Of a stretch of 64,000 bases of DNA, positions 56,245-64,000 are shown piece after piece. The stretch is from Ashinkailepas kermadecensis (Eukaryota; Arthropoda; Thecostraca; Neolepadidae): positions 248,001 through 312,000 of the forward strand of contig JAOTOM010005127.1 in assembly GCA_034440615.1 (NCBI GenBank), written 5' to 3'. Position 1 is the stretch's first letter; every line of letters starts with the position of its first letter. Below the pieces are notes generated by a model. The model had not been told where the DNA came from and searched no databases. It saw nothing but the letters and a program-made list of their open reading frames with translations. A program made the translations under genes and the position numbers.

Positions 56245-56590
56245 AGAAGTGCCCCTGCTGAACACTGATAAATGCTCCTGCTGAACACAGATCAGTGTTC
56301 CTGCTGAACACAGCTAAAAGTACCTGTTGAACACAGATAAGTGCACCTGCTGAACACAGATAAGTGCTCCTGCTGAACACAGATAAGTGCACCTGCTGAA
56401 CTCAGATAAGTGCTCTTGCTGAACACCGATAAGTGCTCCTGCTGAACACAGATAAGTGCTCCTGCTGAACACAGAAAAGTGCACCTGTTGAACACCAAGA
56501 AGAGCCCCTGCTGAACACAGATACGTGCTCCTGCTGAACACTGATAAGTGCTACTGCTGAACACAAATAAATGCTCCTGCTGAACCTCAG
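56245..56590. repeat. 23-bp satellite (CCTGCTGAACACAGATAAGTGCT)n
   Basis: About 15 units with 23-bp steps (tgaacac at 56351 and 56374). Variation: gtgctc/gtgcac and accgata/agatacg. The minus frames give a 23-residue cycle, for the same reason as in the other 23-bp array at 33797. The two sequences are otherwise unrelated. Confidence 0.97.
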
Positions 56591-56744
56591 CCCATCCGCG
56601 TCTCCCACTGCCGCGACCGCCCGGGCCAGTCAGCGCCAGACAAAAGTCGAGCCACGGGAGTTCGCCAGCACTGCTCGGTAATTGTGTAACCCTCGTGGTA
56701 CGGACGGTTGTACTGTTTTGCATATCGTCATGTAATTCAAAACA

Positions 56745-56830
56745 GTATGGGCCACTACACAACATAGTGATACAGCAAGTGGTACAACATATGGGCCACT
56801 ACACAACATAGTGATACAGTAAGTGGTAAA
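56745..56830. repeat. 43-bp direct duplication
   Basis: TATGGGCCACTACACAACAT followed by AGTGATACAG(c/t)AAGTGGTA occurs twice in a row. Confidence 0.95.
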
Positions 56831-56934
56831 ATATATACAGGTGCGCGGTTTTAAACATAAAGCAGTACGAAATACAATCGCGGATGTGGACAATGACGCA
56901 CGGCGTTGGTTTATGAAATGTATTGGTGTGTGTG

Positions 56935-57295
56935 CAGTGGCGCACCGGAGGGGGGGGCAGGGGGCCCGCCCCCCCCCCCCATGAGACCAAAGTGCCCTTT
57001 TGGCCAAAAGTGCCCTTTTGACCAAAAAGTGCCCTTCTGGCCGGAATGCCCCAAATTTAGCCCAAAAATCACCTGCCTTATCATAAGGCAGGTGATTTTC
57101 GGGCCAAAAAAATCATTTTTTCTAGCAATTTTAAAACAAATTGCTTGCTACTCCACCCCCCCCTCCGGTCAACAAACCTTCCCGTGTGCCCCGGGCTGCA
57201 AAGTGCCCTTTGGAGCCGGTCAAGTGCCCTTTTTGAGCCGGCCAAGTGCCCTTTTTGGTCCGGGCCCCCCCATGGAAAAATCTTGGGTGCGCGCC

Positions 57296-57297
<2 letters not shown>
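56935..57297. mobile_element. hAT-like MITE with terminal inverted repeats
   Basis: The 363-bp segment begins CAGTGGCGCACC and ends GGTGCGCGCCTG; 10 of 12 bases match when one end is inverted. It is flanked by TGTGTGTG on the left and TCTGTGTG on the right (7 of 8 identical), compatible with an 8-bp hAT target duplication, though the right side is in a GT-repeat, so this is weak evidence. Inside, 'aagtgcccttttggc(c)' is repeated about six times. A near-perfect palindrome lies at 57060-57104. C- and G-runs occur next to the ends. There is no transposase, hence a non-autonomous element. Confidence 0.55.
57060..57104. repeat. Palindrome inside the MITE
   Basis: AAAATCACCTGCCTTAT (57065-57081) and its exact inverse (57083-57099) are separated by a single base. 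With one mismatch the pairing extends five bases farther on each side. Confidence 0.96.
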
Positions 57298-57326
<29 letters not shown>

Positions 57327-57345
57327 TTGTGTGTGTGTGTGGGGG
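57298..57345. repeat. (GT)n microsatellite
   Basis: About 40 bp of GT with one TTT interruption, followed by a G-rich run. Confidence 0.95.
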
Positions 57346-57435
57346 GAGGGGACATAATACATGGACGGAATAGGCGAGACAGATTGACTGGGAGGCACAC
57401 TCTATAGGGCTCTATCCCTCAACTGACTTATTTAT

Positions 57436-57945
57436 GTTGTATATTTGCCAGTAGGGCTAAAATTGAAGATTCTGGCTAAAGTAAGCACTTTTATGACGCT
57501 ACGTTTACTTAAAACAACGCTTCGCGGTGCGCTCGGACCATTATAAATATTAAAATGAAAAAATGAAAAACGATAAATTTTACAAACTTGGAAAAAAATC
57601 CAGTATTCAAGTTGACATTTTCCACTCTTGGGTGCGGAAACATTTTGGGAGCTTGGTCGATCTCGCCTTCCATTTCTGATTCCAAATAAGTTTTGTTTTA
57701 AAAATCTTCCCCAAAATTAACTCCCCAGTGCCAAAACATGACGCCAATAGTGACCCCACCCCCACCCCACCCCACCCCCCACCCCCACCCCCACCACACA
57801 CACAGTGACGTAACTTTTTGAGGGTATAACAATTATCGGGAAGTCTCTGGCCCAACTCGTTAGCTTGGATATTAGAGGGAGGTACACAATGCCCCCCCCC
57901 CCCCTCCCCCCAGAGACGGGTGTGAGGATCTGACCGGAAAGACGG
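57436..57945. repeat. Dispersed repeat R1, second long copy
   Basis: Matches 52969-53470 in order and orientation. Differences are mostly substitutions and expansions of C-runs (57743-57800 and 57893-57910). No coding sequence is seen. Confidence 0.85.
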
Positions 57946-58400
57946 CGAGTGTTAAACATTCTCTCAAAATCGTGCTATAGAACTGGAATTTCCTGATGCG
58001 GAGGTATATTCAGGGTGAATGCCACAAGCATGCGTTTAGCACTGACTCAGATTCTGTAAAAACCTCCCCAGCTACAATTCGAACTAACTTTATTCAGAAG
58101 AGAACAGCTTTTCCTCACATGGTACATTTTTTTCATTTGTGTTTAAGCATGCTCATAAATCGCTGCATTGAATTGAAGTTTGATATGGGAGTAGCAAGAT
58201 TTAGTGCTGTTGGCATGGAAATTGGGCCCACGAAGGTTCACTTGGTCTCCCTACCACTCGGATGAATCAACACAGAGCCTGGCAGACAAAACGATCGTCT
58301 CGACTCCCATAAGTTTGACAGGAGGGTTAACTGACCCCCTAATCCGCCGCCCATGAGTGGGGCCCAACGCATGGAAGTCTCATGACTTCCATGCATTGGT
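57946..58400. other. No gene identified
   Basis: A short inverted repeat, CATGGAAGTC/GACTTCCATG with a 4-base loop, lies at 58370-58393. Nothing else. Confidence 0.6.
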
Positions 58401-58406
58401 GCTGCC

Positions 58407-58645
58407 AAGTTGGCTGGTGGGACCCACCCCGTAGGATCCCAAGTTGGCTGGTGGGACTCACCCCGTAGGATCCCAAGTTGGCTGGTGGGACCCACCCCGT
58501 AGGATCCCAAGTTGGCTGGTGGGACCCACCCCGTAGGATCCCAAGTTGGCTGGTGGGACCCACCCCGTAGGATCCCAAGTTGGCTGGTGGGACCCACCAC
58601 GTAGGATCCCAAGTTGGCTGGTGGGACCCACCCCGTAGGATCCCA
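58407..58645. repeat. 34-bp tandem repeat, 7 copies
   Basis: AAGTTGGCTGGTGGGACCCA followed by CCCCGTAGGATCCC recurs every 34 bp (58407, 58441, 58475, ...). Units are nearly identical, hence young. Confidence 0.97.
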
Positions 58646-58930
58646 TGTTCAGAGGGCAAGACGTTGGTGGGCCCCACGCAAAGATTATGGAGCTTAGGTC
58701 CCGCCGGAGGTAAAAGAAATTCCAGCCCTGCACTGACCGACAGTTGGTTGTCTCCGGCGATGCCGACGGCTACTGCTTCATATAGGGGGTCGGCGTTGGT
58801 GCGACAGTCTATGGTCTTCGACAAGGCCACGTTGCCGCCTGCGTAGTTCTCTATGGCGGCCAGAGTGTGCACGGGCTCCACGGAACACCTCTCCTGCTGC
58901 CGCGTGGTCAGCTGTCCGACACATCGACGC
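58646..58930. other. No gene identified
   Basis: A minus frame (58339-58881) continues from the repeat into this stretch (PVHTLAAIENYAGGNVALSK in the last 25 residues), but without splice or family support. Confidence 0.5.
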
Positions 58931-58934
58931 CCCC

Positions 58935-59455
58935 CACGTCAGTACACCCACGTCAGTACACCCACGTCAGTACACCCACGTCAGTACACCCACGTCAGTA
59001 CACCCACGTCAGTACACCCACGTCAGTACACCCACGTCAGTACACCCACGTCAGTACACCCACGTCAGTACACCCACGTCAGTACACCCACGTCAGTACA
59101 CCCACGTCAGTACACCCACGTCAGTACACCCCGTCAGTACACCCACGTCAGTACACCCACGTCAGTACACCCACGTCAGTACACCCACGTCAGTACACCC
59201 ACGTCAGTACACCCACGTCAGTACACCCACGTCAGTACACCCACGTCAGTACACCCACGTCAGTACACCCACGTCAGTACACCCACGTCAGTACACCCAC
59301 GTCAGTACACCCACGTCAGTACACCCACGTCAGTACACCCACGTCACGTACACCCACGTCAGTACACCCACGTCAGTACACCCACGTCAGTACACCCACG
59401 TCAGTACACCCACGTCAGTACACCCACGTCAGTACACCCACGTCACTGTCAGCCG
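58935..59455. repeat. 14-bp satellite (CACGTCAGTACACC)n
   Basis: About 37 units with 14-bp spacing (58935 to 58949), almost invariant; a few indels (at 59130 and 59345). Each unit holds ACGTCA. The frames give a 14-residue cycle. Very homogeneous, hence recently amplified. Confidence 0.98.
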
Positions 59456-60430
59456 ACATTGTACACTGGCACAGTACACTGGCACAGTACACTGGCACAG
59501 TACACCCACGTCACTGTCAGCCGACATTGTACACTGACACAGTACACTGGCACAGTACACTGGCACAGCACACTGGCACAGTACACTGGCACAGCACACT
59601 GGCACAGTACACTGGCACAGTGCACTGGCACAGTACACTGGCACAGTGCACTGGCACTGTAGAGTGACGCATAACACCAACATTATATATTGGCACAGTA
59701 CACTTGCACTGCAGAATGACGTAGAACACCGACAATATACACTGGCACAGTACACTTGCACTGCAGAATACCGCAGAACACCGACATTGTACGCTGGCAC
59801 AGTACACTTGTACTGTAGAATGACGCATAACACTGACATTGTACACTGGCACAGTACACTTGCACTGTAGAATGAAGAATAACACCAACATTGTACACTG
59901 ACACAGTACACATGCACTGTAGAATGACGCATAACACTGACATTGTACACTGGCACAGTACACTTGCACTGTAGAATGAAGAATAACACCAACATTGTAC
60001 ACTGACACAGTACACTTGCACTGTAGAATGACGCATAACACCGACATTGTACTTTGGCACAGTACTTGCACTGTAGAATGACGCATAACACCAACATTGT
60101 ACACTGACACAGTACACTTGCACTGTAGAATGACGCATAACACCGACACTGGCACAGTACATTTGCACTGTAGAATGACGCATAACAACGACATTGTACA
60201 CTGGCACAGTACACTTGCACTGCAGAATGACGCATAACACCGACACTGGCACAGTACACTTGCACTGCAGAATGACGCATAACACGAACGTTATGTACTA
60301 GCACAGTACACCTGCATTGTCGAATGACGCATAACATCAACATTGTACACTGACACAGTACACTTGCACTGTAGAATGACGCATAACACCGACATTGTAC
60401 ACTGACACAGTACTTGCACTGCAGAATGAC
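59456..60430. repeat. 13-bp to 52-bp compound satellite
   Basis: It starts with simple 'actggcacagtac' 13-bp units (59463-59650) and continues with 52-bp units (cattgtacactggcacagta, then cacttgcactgtagaatgac, then gcataacaccga; steps 59837 to 59889). The 52-bp unit contains the 13-bp unit, so it seems to have grown out of it. Minus-strand frames of up to 398 residues are repeat readings. Confidence 0.95.
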
Positions 60431-60623
60431 GCAATGTGTGTGTGCGTGCGTGCGGGTGCGCGTGCGCGCGTGTGTGTGGGTGCGTGTGTCGTGTGCATGT
60501 ATGTGTAAGCAGAAGTGTGTGTAAGATTCTGTGTGCAAGCAGAAGCACAAGCAAAAGATTCCAGAAGCCATTCGCATAGCGCTATAGACAGAAGCGTTTG
60601 GTTGAAAAGTAAGCACAAGATAC
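60431..60623. repeat. (GT/GC)n microsatellite and spacer
   Basis: About 60 bp of mixed GTGTGC dinucleotides, then unremarkable sequence. Confidence 0.85.
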
Positions 60624-60815
60624 ACTATGGGACATTATGGGCAGTCAGACGTTTTGGGACATCATAGGCACCCAGACACTATGGGACATACTCTATGGAA
60701 CATTATGAGCACCCAGACACCATAAGATATTATGGGCACCGAAACACCATAAAATATTATGGTCACCAAGACGCTATGAGACATTATGGGCACCCAGGCA
60801 TTATGGGATGACGGA
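60624..60815. repeat. 27-bp tandem repeat, about 7 imperfect copies
   Basis: GCACCCAGACAC(c/t)AT followed by A/G-rich 'aagatattatgg' recurs with 27-bp steps in the middle part. Confidence 0.9.
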
Positions 60816-60821
60816 CACGCT

Positions 60822-60880
60822 TTCATACGACCTCATACGACCTCACACGACCTCTTACGACCTCATACGACCTCTTCGGC
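60822..60880. repeat. 10-bp repeat (ACGACCTCAT)n
   Basis: Five to six units of ACGACCTC(a/t)(t/c). Confidence 0.93.
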
Positions 60881-60984
60881 GTTGATGCTCCTGGTAGGCA
60901 CTGCCAGAAATTCTGATCGAGCCTGTGTGCGACCAACACTGGTGCGGTAGCGCTAGCGAGAACATTGTAGACATCGGAACGCCG

Positions 60985-61455
60985 GTGATGATGATGATGA
61001 TGGTGAGCACGAAGAGGCCGACGAGGATGAGGGCGATCTTGGGACCGGTGAGGATGGCAAAGACGATAGGAGCGCTTAGCTCACGAAGGTCGGTGTGGAT
61101 GAGCCAGTTTGAGCCAGTGAGAATGGCGAGAATAATGGGGTGTTGAGGACGGTGAGGATGCTGAGGACGGTGAGGATGTTGAGGACGGTGAGGATATTGA
61201 GGACGGTGAGGATGTTGAGGACGGCGAGGATGCTGGTGACGGTGAGGATGCTGAGGACGGTCAGGATGCTGAGGACGGTGAGGATGGTGAGCGGGTTCAG
61301 GCCAGTGAAGATGTCGAGTATGGTGGTGATGGTGATGATGGTGAGTGTGTTGAGGACGGCGAGAATGGTGAAGATGACGAGGGTGCTGTGGCCAGTGAGG
61401 ACGGTGGAGACGATGAGGACGCCGAGGACGGTGAGGACGGTGAGGACGGCCGGGA
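60985..61455. repeat. 18-bp satellite (GAGGACGGTGAGGATGCT)n
   Basis: A clean 18-bp period from 61140 to about 61290, then looser 'gatggtg' repeats to 61455. Plus frames read Met-Leu-Arg-Thr-Val-Arg repeats. Similar 'gatgatgatgatggtg' runs occur at 60988. Confidence 0.93.
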
Positions 61456-61570
61456 GCCCGCAACATTGGGTGGTGTGAACAAACCGGCGATGTGACGTCA
61501 CACCGCCGGCAGCACTGGGAGGTATGACGTCACCAGGTGCCAGGTGACGTCCGCAAGTGCACCGGAACCA
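61456..61570. other. Short spacer with three TGACGTC(A) sites
   Basis: TGACGTCA lies at 61493-61500 and 61525-61532, and TGACGTCC at about 61544. No gene. Confidence 0.85.
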
Positions 61571-61574
61571 CTGT

Positions 61575-62800
61575 CAACCTACCCGACACTCCATTACAGA
61601 GCATACCGACCGGCGGGCAACATACCCGACACTCCATGGCAGAACATACCGACCGCCAGGCAACCTACCCGGCACTGCATGGCAGAACATACAGACCGGC
61701 AGGCAACATACCCGACACTCCATGGCAGAGCACACCGACCGGCATTCAACATACCCGGCACTCCATGACAGAGCATACAGACCGGCAGGCAACCTACCCG
61801 ACACTCCATGGCAGAACATACCGACCGGCAGGCAACATACCCGACACTCCATGGCAGAGCACACCGACCGGCATTCAACATACCCGACACTCCATGGCAG
61901 AGCACACCGACCGGCATTCAACATACCCGGCACTCCATGACAGAGCACACCGACCGGCAGGCAACATACCCGACACTCCATGGCAGAGCACACCGACCGG
62001 CAGGCGACCTACCCGGCACTCCATGTCAGAACATACCGACCGGCAGGCAACATACCCGGCACTGCATGTCAGAGCACACCGACCGGCAGGCAACATACCC
62101 GGCACTCCATGTCAGAACATACAGACCGGCAGGCAACCTACCCGGCACTCCATGTCAGAACATACAGACCGGCAGGCAACCTACCCGGCACTGCATGTCA
62201 GAGCATACAGACCGGCAGGCAACATACCCGGCACTCCATGTCAGAACATACCGACCGGCAGGCAACCTACCCGACACTCCATGGCAGAGTATACAGACCG
62301 GCGGGCGACCTACCCGACACTCCATGGCAGAGCATACCGACAGGCAGGCAACATACCCGGCACTCCATGTCAGAACATACAGACCGGCAGGCAACCTACC
62401 CGGCACTCCATGGCAGAGCACACCGACCGGCAGGCAACATACCCGGCACTCCATGTCAGAACATACAGACCGGCAGGCAACCTACCCGGCACTCCATGGC
62501 AGAGCACACCGACCGGCAGGCAACATACCCGGCACTCCATGTCAGAACATACAGACCGGCAGGCAACATACCCGGCACTCCATGTCAGAACATACAGACC
62601 GGCAGGCGACCTACCCGGCACTCCATGTCAGAGCATACAGACCGGCAGGCGACCTACCCGGCACTCCATGTCAGAACATACAGACCGGCAGGCGACCTAC
62701 CCGGCACTCCATGTCAGAACATACAGACCGGCAGGCGACCTACCCGGCACTCCATGTCAGAGCATACAGACCGGCAGGCAACCTACCAGGCACTCCGCGT
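61575..62800. repeat. 43-bp satellite, about 28 copies
   Basis: The unit is GACCGGCAGGCAACATACCC followed by GGCACTCCATGTCAGAACATACA, with 43-bp spacing (62101 to 62144). Variants: tgtcag/tggcag, agcaca/aacata, gcgacct/caacata, cattcaac. Variants form runs, so exchanges have moved blocks of units. The plus frames up to 429 residues are a 43-residue cycle. No protein is inferred. Confidence 0.98.
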
Positions 62801-64000
62801 CCGTGCAGTCCGCAGGGCAGGCATAACTTGGATTTGCGTACTCATGCGTGTAGCTGGCCGCACAATGGCACTTGCCCTCATCACACCCACTATTTGGCAC
62901 GTTTTCCTGAAAACAGGACAGCTCGGTTAAACAAGGCTTTGAACTGCAGTTCCATTGAGCAGGTCGTCGCGAAAAGTTGCGCTACACATGCCCACATGTC
63001 GGCTACATAGGGCGGCTCTACTGTGTCTACTGGTGTACCGGGCTTTCAATCGCAGACGTGAAAAAGCCTGGCTCCGAGCGCAGGTGACATATTTGAAACA
63101 TGTTTCGAGTCATGGTGACAACCTACGGTACCATATTATCATTGAGTATGGATTATATTTAACTTCAGGCCGTTTTGCTTCTTCCAATTTGTTTTTCCTA
63201 ACCATCCAGACATATACGTACTCATCTTGTTCAAGTACATGTATCAGAAGCGTACACAAGCAATTTAGTAGCTATGATAGAGGGGACAGGGGGGGCTGAA
63301 AAAAAAACGCTACCACCCGAGGTAAAGTCCATAGGTTTTAGCATTGGCGTGGTAAGCCCTATACCAACGATCTGTCCCGTGCCCGTCGAGAGATTGAACC
63401 CAACGCAACAATTCCGTTTTCCGGCGCAGTTTGTGGTGCGTGGAACGGCTCACATCACAGATAGGCTGACGTCACGTGAAAGCGACATCATCACATCAGC
63501 GACATCACGTGAAATCATGCCGGCTATCCGTCGGGCACAATTTCGTTGCGGTCGGGTCAACGTGCTGCGCGTGTGCGTCACGGGGGCCCTGAGAGAACGG
63601 GTGTCCGGTGAATCACCGGCCGCCAATATGAATAGCATGTACAACTGATATTTTTCGTTCACAAAATCACGAATTTTAGCGCTCCCCATTGACCCGATTC
63701 AGACCGCCATATATCGACAACCAATGGACCGATCTACACCAAACCAACACCTTAGTGTTGCCACGACAGTTGGTAACCTCGCCGTGGCAACCGTTCCCGG
63801 ATCACGCGCCACGCGCACGCGAGGGGGTGTGGAAAGTGGAAGCGACGTTTTTGAGCGTTTTTCACGATTGGGTCTGGTTCTCGGAAACGGCCGAACTTGG
63901 CGACTTGCCGTCCCTTTCACCTCATGGCCCCATGTACCGGCTACAATTTTCCCCATTGACTATCAGTGGCTGCAGTGTGTGCGGGCGCCGTCATCGTGAC
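62801..64000. other. No gene; CpG-rich terminal segment
   Basis: From about 63420 to the end CpG dinucleotides are dense. At 63757 GTTGCC and at 63785 GGCAAC form RFX-like half sites, and TGACGTCA lies at 63467. Such a segment could be a promoter, possibly of a minus-strand gene, but there is no transcript evidence. Frames 63274-63648 and 63724-63999 on plus and those on minus carry no recognised domain. Confidence 0.45.

Noticed and set aside
61537..63010. 429-residue protein with 43-residue repeats
   Set aside because: The unit is 43 bp, so the residue period equals the base period in every frame, which is expected from a stop-free satellite.

Overview
The window looks like repeat-rich nuclear DNA from an invertebrate, most likely an arthropod. 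No long intact protein-coding gene is present, there are no operon-like gene runs, and most long open frames are by-products of tandem repeats. The arthropod call rests on a degenerate period-5 TTAGG tract (44516-44610), the arthropod telomere repeat, and on Jockey/CR1-like non-LTR retrotransposons. A tick or crustacean would fit, but the species cannot be read from the sequence.

Layout. 0-4.6 kb: a tRNA-Asp gene, a 23-copy array of a 104-bp unit that begins at the tRNA's Pol III terminator, a short 42-bp array and LINE reverse-transcriptase debris. 4.6-12.5 kb: an AT-rich stretch, a 9-bp satellite and a LINE 3' end. 12.5-18.1 kb: the first cluster of candidate minus-strand exons. 18.1-22.7 kb: a degenerate satellite with about 1-kb higher-order structure and other arrays. 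24.3-27.8 kb: a 41-bp satellite split around two LINE fragments. 29-34.4 kb: several arrays and a gag-like relic. 34.6-55.2 kb: the second candidate set of minus-strand exons, separated by very large arrays. 36.8-38 kb: a second, unexpanded copy of the tRNA-Asp module. 41.2-44.4 kb: a long, broken minus-strand LINE. 46.2-51.6 kb: 12-, 13-, 21- and 15-bp arrays. 52.9-58 kb: copies of a dispersed repeat and a hAT-like MITE. 58.4-62.8 kb: arrays with 34-, 14-, 52-, 27-, 18- and 43-bp units. The last 600 bp is CpG-rich.

What may be expressed: the two tRNA-Asp genes are solid. Two sets of minus-strand exon candidates have good splice signals, clean codons and matching intron phases: 16843-12843 (three exons, basic protein tail) and 55192-34606 (four exons ending in a stop). 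They may belong to one or two genes whose introns hold the satellites. I recognise neither protein. Roughly a quarter of the window is tandem array.
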